From positions 1 through 10,190 of the forward strand of contig JBDGXI010000073.1 of NCBI GenBank assembly GCA_039584685.1: a stretch of 10,190 nt of DNA, written 5' to 3'. The notes under the pieces are model-generated. The model searched no databases. It was not told where the DNA came from and worked only from the letters and a program-made list of their open reading frames with translations. The stretch is from Benthicola sp039584685 (GTDB taxonomy: Bacteria > Gemmatimonadota > Gemmatimonadetes > Palauibacterales > Palauibacteraceae). Positions within the stretch are counted from its first letter, which is position 1, and every line of letters begins with the position of its first letter. Position numbers and translations under genes: made by a program. This document shows positions 1-7,013 of this stretch, piece by piece.

Positions 1-396
1 CTGCTCGTGCGCGTAGTCGAGTCCGTCCGCGACCTCGCGAGCGATGCGCAGCGCCTCGTCGAGCGGAAGCTGGCCCTCGCGCTCGAGGCGGGCACCGAGA
101 GACTCCCCGTCCACGAGGGGCATCACGAAGTACGGAAGTCCGTCCGCCTCGCCGGAGTCGATCAGCGTGAGGATGTGGGGGTGCTCGAGCCTGGCCGCGA
201 TCTGGATCTCTCGCAGGAACCGCTCGGCTCCGATCGTGGCCGCGAGCTCCGGGTGCAGGACCTTGATCGCGACCTGGCGTCCGTGCTTCAGATCCTGGGC
301 GAGAAACACGGTGGCCATGCCGCCGGAGCCTATCTCACGCTCGATCGTGTATCGGTCAGCAAGAGAAGGCTTCAGGCGATCTAGCAGGTCGGGCAT
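1..396 (-). CDS. Serine/threonine protein kinase, N-terminal part (cut by window edge)
   Basis: My reading of the minus strand gives 132 codons starting MPDLLDRL and running off the window at position 1 without a stop. Visible are the glycine-rich loop with GSGGMATV (residues 23-30), the ATP-anchoring lysine in VAIK (K45), the helix-C glutamate (E63) and the start of the catalytic-loop region, ending at YAHEQ. The next residues, outside the window, should be the HRD motif. The protein is the closest in layout to the two kinases upstream on the same strand, and these positions match theirs residue for residue. The start at 396 is supported by the shared MPDLLDRL beginning and by GGAG at 403-406, 6 nt upstream. 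By analogy it should have a transmembrane helix and an extracytoplasmic sensor module, but neither is visible here. Kinase identity is very sure; substrate is unknown. Confidence 0.93.
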   Translation of the reverse strand, partial: MPDLLDRLKPSLADRYTIEREIGSGGMATVFLAQDLKHGRQVAIKVLHPELAATIGAERFLREIQIAARLEHPHILTLIDSGEADGLPYFVMPLVDGESLGARLEREGQLPLDEALRIAREVADGLDYAHEQ

Positions 397-427
397 GCGG
401 AGCTCCGGGTGAACCTGGGGGGTGTTC

Positions 428-459
428 CTAATCTACCTGCTTGCCGAAGCTGGCGCCCG
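428..459 (-). promoter_or_regulatory. Putative promoter of the truncated kinase gene
   Basis: On the minus strand the leader has CGGGCG (454-459), 18 nt, then TAGATTAG (428-435). TAGATT (430-435) would be the -10 box, with GGGCGC 17 nt upstream in the -35 position. A start of transcription near 423 would give a leader of about 26 nt before the ATG at 396. The same pair of words at the same spacing occurs in front of the next kinase gene (3380-3411), which is the main support. The -35 part does not resemble TTGACA, so a non-housekeeping sigma factor or an activator site is possible. Confidence 0.45.
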
Positions 460-479
460 AGTGCTGAGGAGCCGGCCCT

Positions 480-3344
480 TCACTCTGCGGCGTCGAAGTT
501 CTCGACGAGGAAGAGATCGGTCACGGACTCGTCCACGGCGCACAGAAACTCGAGATCTGCAACGCCATGGCGAGGCCTGCAGTGTGCCGCGTTACCCGTC
601 ACTGTCATCAGGTCTACCCACTCCTGGTCAGCAGGCAGCCGCAGCAGGACCCTTCTCTCGCGTCCATCGAGCGGCCAAACGGAGATCTCCTTGTGCGAGA
701 GCCAGTACACGGCCCCTCCATCGGGCGTCCAGCCGAGAGGACGGCCGCTGGACGTTGACGCAAACGGAATCGGCGGTTGCGAAGCATCTATCGTTGACAC
801 CAGGAACCAGTACTGGCCCAGTCTCTGAGAGGCGCCGACAAGTAACGCCTGGCCGCCGGTCGGGGAGCCAAAGGGGAGAAACGAACTGGCCCAGTCGACC
901 GTGTCGCCGAGCACCTGGCGCTGAGCCCTCGCTATGAACGATCCAGACACCTCTGCCCCCGGTGGCGCCGGCAACCAGTGCTCCCCTCTCCATTGCCCGT
1001 ACTCGACCTCGAGTCCGTTCAACGCCTCCGCCCTCATCCCCGGCCCTGTGTGGAGAAGAGCAGCGCCTTCCCATGACAGCCCCCACGTGTAACCGTCCGC
1101 AATCGCACCCTCGACGCGACCCCTGCCTCTTCCGTCTGAGGTAACCAGACGCACTCGGATCGTGTCCTGCCACCAACCGTAATAGGCCACCAGATCGTCA
1201 TCGGGTGACCAGGCAGGCCATTTCTCGATCAGGTCGCCCGTCCTGGTCAGACGCTGCGCCGCTCCGCCAGAGACGGCTACCTTGAAGAGATCACTTCCTT
1301 GGGGGGTGGTCCGGACGTAGGCAATCCACCCACCGTCGTGCGACACTCCAAACGCTCCCTCTCCGGGAATCGTGTCCGTGACAGGGATGAGCTTCGTCGC
1401 CGGCGGGTCTCGATCGGGATCGGGCACGACGCTTACAATGCGATACCGCTGCTTGGCCTCTCGAGCGACGACCGCTCTCTGCCCATCACGGCTGATGCTG
1501 AACCAGTCGACCGGGTTGTCCTCGAAATACGCCACAGGCTGCGGCTCACCTTGCACAGTGCCAGCGGGGCCGACGGCGACTCTCATCAGGCGACGTCCTG
1601 CGGGAGCCTGGCCGCCGTAATACACGGCATCACCCGATGCCGGCCACCACACGGGGTCGAACGTGCCTTCCTGACTCGCGAGCGCATGCTGCCCGGCGCT
1701 CGTTGGGTCGACGCCAATCGTCCAGAGCGTGCTGCCGCCTCCGGAGTGAGTCGTTTCGAGCAGCAGGCGGTCCCCCCCGGGCGACCACGCGAACAGCCAG
1801 AACCGTTCGTAGTCTCCGCTCACGGTGACCGAGTCGCCGGTCGTGAAGTCGCAACTCCCCGCCGGCAGCACTCTGAAGTGCTTCTGGTCGAAGCGCTGAT
1901 AGGCTGTCCGGAAGCCGTCGGGAGATACTCTGACGAGCCGATCGGCGAAGACTGGCCTTCCCATGCTGTCGACCGAGGCACACGCGGTGGGCGACTCCAC
2001 CGAGCCACCATGCCGGGAGACCGAATGTTGGTGCCTCCCGGCAATTGTGCCGCCCTGAAAAAGGACACGGTCGCCAGCCCTATTCCAACTCACCCATGTG
2101 CAGTAGCCTCCACTGGCCAGCGTCCGATGCGGTCTCTCCGGTCTGGTAAGATCTGCCAACCAAAGCCGATGCACACCTTCCTGTTCGTCACGGGAGCAGT
2201 AGGCGACCTCCTTTCCATCCGGCGAGATGGAGTACGATCCTGTCCCGAAATCCAGCGCACGCCCAAAGTCGCCCTGGAGATTCAGCCTAGTCTCCGTTGG
2301 GATGACCGCCGCGCTGCTTGTGGCTGCCTGTTCTGCGCCTCCGGTCGAGAAAGTCCCTATCTGAGCCAGCCACACGCCCAGTGCGCCGAGCGCGAACACG
2401 ATTGCGGTCACGAGCCAGGGCTTCAGGGCAGCCCTCCTGCCTGCCGTCACGGCGGCTTCCAGCCCCGGCGTCGAAGCCAGATCCAGCCTGGCCACCGGCG
2501 TGGCGTCCATGGTCGCCGTCATGAGCGCCTGCCCGAACTTCTCAGCCGTCTCCCAACGGTCGGCGGGCAGCCGGGCCAGCGCCTTGCCGATCACCTGGTC
2601 CAGCAGTGGCGGCACCGTGTCCCGCATGGGATGGAGTGCGACAGGAGTCTCGGACATGCGCCGTGCCTGCACCGCCTGCGGCGTAGAGGCCGCTAGCGGG
2701 ACCTCGCCCGATAGCATCTCGTAAAGCACGCATCCCAGCGAGTAGACGTCGGTTCTCCCGTCCAGCGTCTCGGCACCCATTGCCTGCTCGGGGCTGGCAT
2801 ACAACGGCGTGCCCACTCCGAGCCCCGTGCTCGTGACCCGCTCGCCCTGCGCTACGGTGATCGCCCGCGCGATGCCGAAGTCCGTGATCACGGCGTGCTT
2901 GCTGGAGATGAGGATGTTGCCCGGCTTCACGTCGCGGTGGATGACGCCGTGCTGGTGGGCGTACTCGAGCCCGTCGGCCACCTCGACGCCGATCCGGACT
3001 GACTCCTCCACCGAAAGCTGTCCTTCTCGCCCGAGTCTCTGGCGCAGGGACTCGCCCTCCACGTAGGGCATGACGTAGTAGAGCAGGCCATCGGCTTCGC
3101 CGGAGTCGAAGAGCGCCAGGATATGCGGGTGGTTCAGGCCCGCAGCGATCTGGATTTCCTGGAGGAAGCGATCGGCGGCCAGGGTGACGGTGAGCTCCGG
3201 ATGCAAGACCTTGAGAGCGACCTTCCGCTGGTGCTTGAGATCCTCGGCCAGGAACACGGTGGCCATGCCGCCGCGGCCGATCTCACGCTCGATCGTGTAG
3301 CGGCCAGCGAGGGAGGAGCCGAGGCGATCGAGGAGATCCGGCAT
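480..3344 (-). CDS. Membrane-anchored serine/threonine kinase with C-terminal TolB-like beta-propeller
   Basis: This 954-residue receptor-like kinase probably phosphorylates cytoplasmic Ser/Thr targets in response to something bound outside the membrane. Kinase domain about 16-275: GRGGMATV loop (23-30), K45, helix-C E63, HRDVKPGN (136-143, catalytic D138), DFG (155-157) and GTPLYASPEQ (178-187) are all intact, so it should be active. One transmembrane helix spans about 308-328. Residues 350-954 carry repeated PD40/TolB-like blades, for example SISPDGKEVAY (372-382), and others near 472, 520, 566, 616, 668, 711 and 870. The frame stays open to 3518, but I chose the ATG at 3344. It restores the MPDLLDRL start shared by all three kinases, has GGAG at 3351-3354 with 6-nt spacing, and avoids overlapping the upstream gene. 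Ligand and substrates cannot be read from sequence. Confidence 0.93.
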   Translation of the reverse strand: MPDLLDRLGSSLAGRYTIEREIGRGGMATVFLAEDLKHQRKVALKVLHPELTVTLAADRFLQEIQIAAGLNHPHILALFDSGEADGLLYYVMPYVEGESLRQRLGREGQLSVEESVRIGVEVADGLEYAHQHGVIHRDVKPGNILISSKHAVITDFGIARAITVAQGERVTSTGLGVGTPLYASPEQAMGAETLDGRTDVYSLGCVLYEMLSGEVPLAASTPQAVQARRMSETPVALHPMRDTVPPLLDQVIGKALARLPADRWETAEKFGQALMTATMDATPVARLDLASTPGLEAAVTAGRRAALKPWLVTAIVFALGALGVWLAQIGTFSTGGAEQAATSSAAVIPTETRLNLQGDFGRALDFGTGSYSISPDGKEVAYCSRDEQEGVHRLWLADLTRPERPHRTLASGGYCTWVSWNRAGDRVLFQGGTIAGRHQHSVSRHGGSVESPTACASVDSMGRPVFADRLVRVSPDGFRTAYQRFDQKHFRVLPAGSCDFTTGDSVTVSGDYERFWLFAWSPGGDRLLLETTHSGGGSTLWTIGVDPTSAGQHALASQEGTFDPVWWPASGDAVYYGGQAPAGRRLMRVAVGPAGTVQGEPQPVAYFEDNPVDWFSISRDGQRAVVAREAKQRYRIVSVVPDPDRDPPATKLIPVTDTIPGEGAFGVSHDGGWIAYVRTTPQGSDLFKVAVSGGAAQRLTRTGDLIEKWPAWSPDDDLVAYYGWWQDTIRVRLVTSDGRGRGRVEGAIADGYTWGLSWEGAALLHTGPGMRAEALNGLEVEYGQWRGEHWLPAPPGAEVSGSFIARAQRQVLGDTVDWASSFLPFGSPTGGQALLVGASQRLGQYWFLVSTIDASQPPIPFASTSSGRPLGWTPDGGAVYWLSHKEISVWPLDGRERRVLLRLPADQEWVDLMTVTGNAAHCRPRHGVADLEFLCAVDESVTDLFLVENFDAAE

Positions 3345-3379
3345 GTCGCTCTCCGTGCGAGAGCGAGGGAGGAACGTCT

Positions 3380-3411
3380 CTAATCTACACCAACGGTCCG
3401 GCGGACGCCCG
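3380..3411 (-). promoter_or_regulatory. Putative promoter of the propeller kinase gene
   Basis: In the 77-bp gap the minus strand has CGGGCG (3406-3411), 18 nt, then TAGATTAG (3380-3387). This matches words and spacing exactly with the leader of the downstream kinase (428-459). TAGATT (3382-3387) would be the -10 box, with GGGCGT 17 nt upstream. The start of transcription would lie near 3375, giving a leader of about 30 nt. The gap has no hairpin followed by a T-run on the minus strand, so read-through from the upstream kinase is also possible. Confidence 0.45.
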
Positions 3412-3421
3412 TTTCCGACGA

Positions 3422-5782
3422 CTACTCCAGCCCGATCTTCCTCAGTATCTCCCCGAACCGGGGGTCCGAGCGGATCGGCTCCCACATCGGGTCGCTCTTG
3501 AAGTACTGGAAGCGCCACCCGGTCCCGTTCGTCACGGTGTCAAGCAGGGCCAAAGCGCTGTGGAAATCTCCCACAGCCACGTAGCCACGCGCAATCCAGG
3601 CGTGGCGGCGGCCCGGTGCAAAGGCGCGCAGCACCTCCAGGCTGTCCCGTGCTTCGGCCTCGAGGCCCGTGGCCGCGAGCACTGCGATGCAGGCGAAATT
3701 ACAGGTAGGCCTGCCCCACTCCTGGCCCAGACCTTTCGCCTCGGCCAGCACTTCCTCGTACATGCCCGTCTGAAAGTAGGCCAGCTGCTCGTAGAGGGCG
3801 GAGACCACAGCCAGACCCTCCACATCCGGGAACAGATGCATCTGCTCCCCGAGCTCGGTGATCGCCCGGTCGTAGTCGCCAGTCACGTAGTAGCTCATGC
3901 CGAGCTGAAATCTCACGGTCGGGTCCTGCGGATTCAGTTCCTTGGCCCGCAGGGTGAGCTCCAGCGCCTCCTCGGCCCGTCCGAACTCCCTCAGCATCTC
4001 ACCGAACCACATGTACGTGTTGGCATAGCTCGGGCTCAGCTCGATGGCCTTCCGGTACTCGGCCTCGGCCAGGCGCCACTCCCACCCGATGTCGTGCAGC
4101 AGTCCGAGCGTGGCGTGAGCCTCACCGATGGTCTCATCCAGCTCCAGGGCTTTGCGCGCCAGCGTCATGGCTGAATCCCGGCGCACGTTCCTGGGAAGCG
4201 GGCTTCCCGACTGGTTGTACACGGCCTGCCCGAGCCTGGCGTAGGCGAGGGCGAAGTCCGGATCCAGCTCGATGGCCTGCTCCAGGGACCGTCCGGCCTC
4301 CGCATGCCCCTCCGTGCGCTGGAGCAACGCGTAGGCCTTCAGGTACAGCTCGTAGGCTTCCAGGTTGTCGGTGGGCCGGGCGTCGATCCGGGCTTCCACG
4401 TCCGGTGTCAGCTCGGCATCGAGAGCGAGCGCGATCTGCCGGGCGATGTCGCTCTGGGCTTCGAGCAGGTTGTCCGCGGTGAGCTCACGATCGTAGATGT
4501 CGGCCCACAGGTGCTCGCCGGTCTCCGTGTCGATGAGCTGCGCGTTGATCCGGATCGTGTTGCCGACGTGCTGGACCGTCGCTTCCATCACGGCATCCAC
4601 GCCGAGTTCCGTCCCGATCTCCCGCATGTCCCGCTGCTGGTCCCGGTACTGGAGGACCGTGGTGCGGGCGAGCGGACTCAGTCCGTCCACGCGGTGGAGG
4701 TGCGTGAGGACGACGTCGTGGATCCCGTCGGCGAAGTACTCGTCCTCCTCCGTGCCGCCGATCATGGAGAACGGGAGGACGGCGATCGACGTGCGGTGAC
4801 TCGCATCGGCGACGGGTCCATCCGGTGCCGCCGTGCCGCGCGACGACACGAACCAGACGGCTGCGGCCGCCACGATCACCAGCGCCGCGACGGAGGCGAC
4901 GAGAACCGTCCACCGCGTACCGCTCCGCGGGGCCGGGAGATCAGGAGTCTGGATTGCCCGGGCGAGATCGTCCGCCCACTCGCGGACCGCCTGGTATCGG
5001 TCCGCCGGGACGGGCTGCAGCGCCCGGCGGATCACGTCGTCCACCGCTGCCGGGATGGCCGGCCTGTACAACTCGAGCGGGCTCGGAGTCTCTCGACGGC
5101 GCCGCGCGGCGACGGCCTGCCGCGAGGGTCCGCTGAGTGGTGCCTCCCCGGCCAGCATCTCGTACACGAGGCACCCCAGAGCATAGACGTCCGTGCGCTC
5201 GTCCACCGCCTCGCCGTCCGCCTGCTCGGGGCTCATGTAGTCAGGGGTCCCGACGGCGAGACCGGTCCGGGTGGCGGAACCGCCTTCCGCATCCGAGGCT
5301 ACGCGGGCAATCCCGAAATCGGCCACCACCGCGTGCCCCGCCTCGAACAGGATGTTGGCCGGTTTGATGTCACGGTGGACGATGCCGGCAGAGTGAGCAT
5401 GGCTCAGGGCGTCGGCCACTTCGTGCGCTATCCGGGCGGTCTCCTCCAGAGGCAATTGCCTCTCGCGATCGAGGCGGTCCCGAAGAGACTCTCCCTCCAC
5501 GTAGGGCATGGTGTAGTAGAGAAGGCCTTCCGCCTCCCCGGAATCGTGCAGGGGCAGGATGTTGGGATGGGCGAGGCCGGCGACGATCTCGATTTCGCGC
5601 AGGAAGCGGGTGGGGCCGACGACCGCTGCCAGCTCCGGGTCCAGGACCTTGATGGCGACCTTGCGCCGGTGCTTCAGGTCCCCGGCCAGGAACACGGTCG
5701 CCATGCCGCCACGGCCGATCTCACGTTCGATCGTGTAACGCTCGGCGAGGGCCGATCGCAGGCGATCGAGAAGGTCAGGCAT
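3422..5782 (-). CDS. Membrane-anchored serine/threonine kinase with TolB-like domain and TPRs
   Basis: This 786-residue kinase has an intact catalytic core at the same positions as its paralogue: GRGGMATV (23-30), K45, E63, HRDIKPAN (136-143, D138), DFG (155-157) and GTPDYMSPEQ (178-187). A transmembrane helix at about 291-312 puts the rest outside the cytoplasm. A TolB-like domain of the COG5616 type follows at about 331-434 (IAVLPF, then YFADGI, then GEHLWADIYDREL). Tetratricopeptide repeats run about 475-745, clearest at AEAEYRKAIELSP and GRAEEALELTLRAKELNP. The C-terminal end (SDPRFGEILRKIGLE) is typical of this TPR type. I chose the ATG at 5782 because of the MPDLLDRL start. A GTG at 5818 is in frame but would overlap the upstream gene by 31 bp. 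The Shine-Dalgarno match is weak, so translation is probably coupled to the small membrane protein ending 5 bp upstream. Confidence 0.93.
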   Translation of the reverse strand: MPDLLDRLRSALAERYTIEREIGRGGMATVFLAGDLKHRRKVAIKVLDPELAAVVGPTRFLREIEIVAGLAHPNILPLHDSGEAEGLLYYTMPYVEGESLRDRLDRERQLPLEETARIAHEVADALSHAHSAGIVHRDIKPANILFEAGHAVVADFGIARVASDAEGGSATRTGLAVGTPDYMSPEQADGEAVDERTDVYALGCLVYEMLAGEAPLSGPSRQAVAARRRRETPSPLELYRPAIPAAVDDVIRRALQPVPADRYQAVREWADDLARAIQTPDLPAPRSGTRWTVLVASVAALVIVAAAAVWFVSSRGTAAPDGPVADASHRTSIAVLPFSMIGGTEEDEYFADGIHDVVLTHLHRVDGLSPLARTTVLQYRDQQRDMREIGTELGVDAVMEATVQHVGNTIRINAQLIDTETGEHLWADIYDRELTADNLLEAQSDIARQIALALDAELTPDVEARIDARPTDNLEAYELYLKAYALLQRTEGHAEAGRSLEQAIELDPDFALAYARLGQAVYNQSGSPLPRNVRRDSAMTLARKALELDETIGEAHATLGLLHDIGWEWRLAEAEYRKAIELSPSYANTYMWFGEMLREFGRAEEALELTLRAKELNPQDPTVRFQLGMSYYVTGDYDRAITELGEQMHLFPDVEGLAVVSALYEQLAYFQTGMYEEVLAEAKGLGQEWGRPTCNFACIAVLAATGLEAEARDSLEVLRAFAPGRRHAWIARGYVAVGDFHSALALLDTVTNGTGWRFQYFKSDPMWEPIRSDPRFGEILRKIGLE

Positions 5783-5787
5783 GGGGC

Positions 5788-5997
5788 CTACTCGATTGGC
5801 CGGCTGGTCCGTCTCCACCCGATCCAGATGAAGATGACTCCCAGTACGAGCTGCGATACGGGGATGCCGAGGGTGTCAAACGGGGCCGAGCCGGAGTAGT
5901 AGGCCCAGAAAGCCCAGGCCGAGAGCAGCAACCAGGCGATTCCACCTACGAGGAAGGGGTTCCGTCTCAGTCGGCGGCGAGCTTCGTCAGTAGCCAT
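5788..5997 (-). CDS. Small two-helix membrane protein, unknown function
   Basis: This 69-residue protein has a basic N-terminus (RRRLRRNP), a hydrophobic helix at about residues 15-33 rich in Trp, Leu and Ala, a short polar link, and a second helix at about 45-61 ending in WRRTSR. By the positive-inside rule both ends should be cytoplasmic, giving a hairpin in the membrane. The start is secure: a perfect AGGAGG (6002-6007) lies 4 nt before the ATG. The stop is 5 bp before the ATG of the TolB-like/TPR kinase, which suggests a two-gene operon with coupled translation. I do not recognise the family. Its position suggests an accessory or regulatory partner of the kinase in the membrane, but that is inference. 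Small size leaves some doubt, though the ribosome site and hydrophobic pattern argue that it is real. Confidence 0.82.
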   Translation of the reverse strand: MATDEARRRLRRNPFLVGGIAWLLLSAWAFWAYYSGSAPFDTLGIPVSQLVLGVIFIWIGWRRTSRPIE

Positions 5998-6001
5998 GCG
6001 G

Positions 6002-6007
6002 CCTCCT
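6002..6007 (-). promoter_or_regulatory. Ribosome binding site of the small membrane protein
   Basis: The minus strand reads AGGAGG, a full Shine-Dalgarno match and the strongest in the window, 4 nt before the ATG at 5997. It directly abuts the hairpin at 6009-6029. Confidence 0.8.
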
Positions 6008-6008
6008 G

Positions 6009-6029
6009 GATCGCGACCTTTGGTCGATC
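6009..6029 (-). promoter_or_regulatory. Leader hairpin next to the Shine-Dalgarno site
   Basis: On the minus strand GATCGACC, an AAA loop and GGTCGCGATC can pair as two 4-bp blocks (GATC/GATC and GACC/GGTC) with a 2-nt GC bulge on the 3' arm. The stem ends one base before AGGAGG, so it could limit or shape ribosome access. It may also be chance in GC-rich DNA. Confidence 0.3.
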
Positions 6030-6043
6030 TCCAATGGGGCGAA

Positions 6044-6062
6044 GAGGGCTACCCTCAGTATA
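6044..6062 (-). promoter_or_regulatory. Putative -10 box and adjoining dyad before the small membrane protein/kinase operon
   Basis: The minus strand has TATACT (6057-6062), a five-of-six match to the -10 consensus. It is followed at once by GAGGG-TAG-CCCTC (6044-6056), a perfect 5-bp dyad that would cover the expected start of transcription near 6050 and could be an operator. No good -35 box is found 16-19 nt upstream, so either the promoter is weak or it needs an activator. The implied leader is about 50 nt. Confidence 0.35.
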
Positions 6063-6070
6063 ACGTTTCC

Positions 6071-6092
6071 CTGGCCTCGAGGCTCAGGCCAG
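6071..6092 (-). repeat. Inverted repeat across the stop codon of the aldo/keto reductase gene
   Basis: CTGGCCT (6071-6077) and AGGCCAG (6086-6092) are perfect 7-bp arms around 8 nt. An alternative 10-bp palindrome, GCCTCGAGGC (6074-6083), overlaps them. The transcript could fold here at the end of the reductase gene. No T-run follows on the minus strand, so it is not a standard rho-independent terminator. It may protect the 3' end or mean nothing. Confidence 0.35.
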
Positions 6093-7013
6093 CCCGTCGA
6101 AGAACTCCTCCATCTTCGTCCGCATGGCCGTGTCGGGCAGCCGGCCCAGCGCCGCACCCATGTTGTCTTTGGCATAGCCGGGCTTGGCCGTTCCCGGGAT
6201 GACGCACGTAACCGCAGGGTGCCCCAGGATGTACTTGAGGAAGAATTGTCCCCAGCTCTCGCAGTCGAACTCTGCAGTCCAATCGGGCAGGGGCCGATCG
6301 CCGACCGCGCTGAACAGCCGGCCGCGGCCGAACGGGACGTTGGCCAGGACGGCCATCCCCCGGTCGGCGGCGAGGGGCAGGATCTCGTCGGCCGCGTCGC
6401 GGGAGGAAAGCGAGTAGTTGACCTGTATGAAGTCGAGCTGCTCGCGCCGCATCACGGCCACGAACTCCTCGTATTGCCGGCCCGATGACGTCGTGATTCC
6501 GATATAGCGGATCCGGCCCGCGGCTTTCAGCTCGCGCAGCGTAGCGAGCTGCGTATCGGTATCGACCAGGTTGTGCACCTGAAGGAGCTCGAAGCGGTCG
6601 GTGCGCAGGCGCTCGAACGAGCGCTCGATCTCCGCCAGTCCCTCGTCCCGGCCCTCCTTACGCACCTTCGTAGCGAAGAAGAGGTCATCCCGGACACCGA
6701 GCTCGGCCACGAGATCACCCACGACCGTCTCCGCATTTCCGTACATGGGGGCGGTGTCGATGACGGTCCCGCCGAGCTCCCGGAATACCGCGATCGTTTC
6801 CCTCAACGGCTCCCTTTCGGCCATAGAGGTTCCCACGTCGTACCGCCGGGCCGTGCCGATCCCCACGACCGGGATCTCCTCCCCGCTCGACGGGATGGGC
6901 CGGGTGCGCGGGTTCGGAGCGAGACCGCGGGCCAGCCCCGGCCGCACGCCGAGGGCCACGGCGGCCGAAGCGCCAGCTCCGATCTTGAGAAGGTCACGTC
7001 GTGAGAGTGTCAT
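6084..7013 (-). CDS. Tat-exported aldo/keto reductase
   Basis: This 309-residue protein is an NAD(P)H-dependent carbonyl oxidoreductase of the aldo/keto reductase superfamily. The N-terminus has a twin-arginine signal (SRRDLLK, residues 4-10) and an Ala/Gly-rich hydrophobic stretch (11-22), so the folded enzyme with its cofactor should be exported. The barrel begins at about residue 47. All four catalytic residues are present: D86 (VIDTA), Y91 (MYGN), K116 (ATKV) and H147 (LQVHN). The IPGTAKPGY segment (272-280) is the usual C-terminal nucleotide-binding region. The ATG at 7013 is supported by AAGGAG (7020-7025) with 6-nt spacing. This site lies inside the end of the transporter gene, and the two genes overlap by 20 bp, which indicates coupled expression. 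Substrate is unknown. The family is certain; the export route is very likely. Confidence 0.93.
   Translation of the reverse strand: MTLSRRDLLKIGAGASAAVALGVRPGLARGLAPNPRTRPIPSSGEEIPVVGIGTARRYDVGTSMAEREPLRETIAVFRELGGTVIDTAPMYGNAETVVGDLVAELGVRDDLFFATKVRKEGRDEGLAEIERSFERLRTDRFELLQVHNLVDTDTQLATLRELKAAGRIRYIGITTSSGRQYEEFVAVMRREQLDFIQVNYSLSSRDAADEILPLAADRGMAVLANVPFGRGRLFSAVGDRPLPDWTAEFDCESWGQFFLKYILGHPAVTCVIPGTAKPGYAKDNMGAALGRLPDTAMRTKMEEFFDGLA

Noticed and set aside
436..453. Short hairpin GCTT-CGGC-AAGC after the propeller kinase gene as a terminator
   Set aside because: The stem is only 4 bp and no T-run follows. The segment lies within the spacer of the proposed promoter.
1299..2696. 465-codon open frame on the plus strand, antisense to the propeller kinase
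   Set aside because: It is Arg/Pro/Gly-rich without recognisable domains. The minus strand over the same bases encodes clear kinase, helix and propeller sequence, so this is a high-GC shadow.
3395..3406. GTCC-GCC-GGAC hairpin after the TolB-like/TPR kinase gene as a terminator
   Set aside because: It is a 4-bp stem without a T-run on the minus strand, and such small dyads are common in GC-rich DNA.
3345..3518. 58-codon N-terminal extension of the propeller kinase
   Set aside because: It would overlap the 3' end of the upstream kinase in another frame, has no kinase-like sequence, and the ATG at 3344 has GGAG and the shared MPDLLDRL start.
4304..5899. 531-codon open frame on the plus strand, antisense to the TolB-like/TPR kinase
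   Set aside because: The opposite strand carries all kinase motifs and TPRs. The frame also runs across the real boundary between two genes and has low-complexity Arg/Gly/Asp composition.
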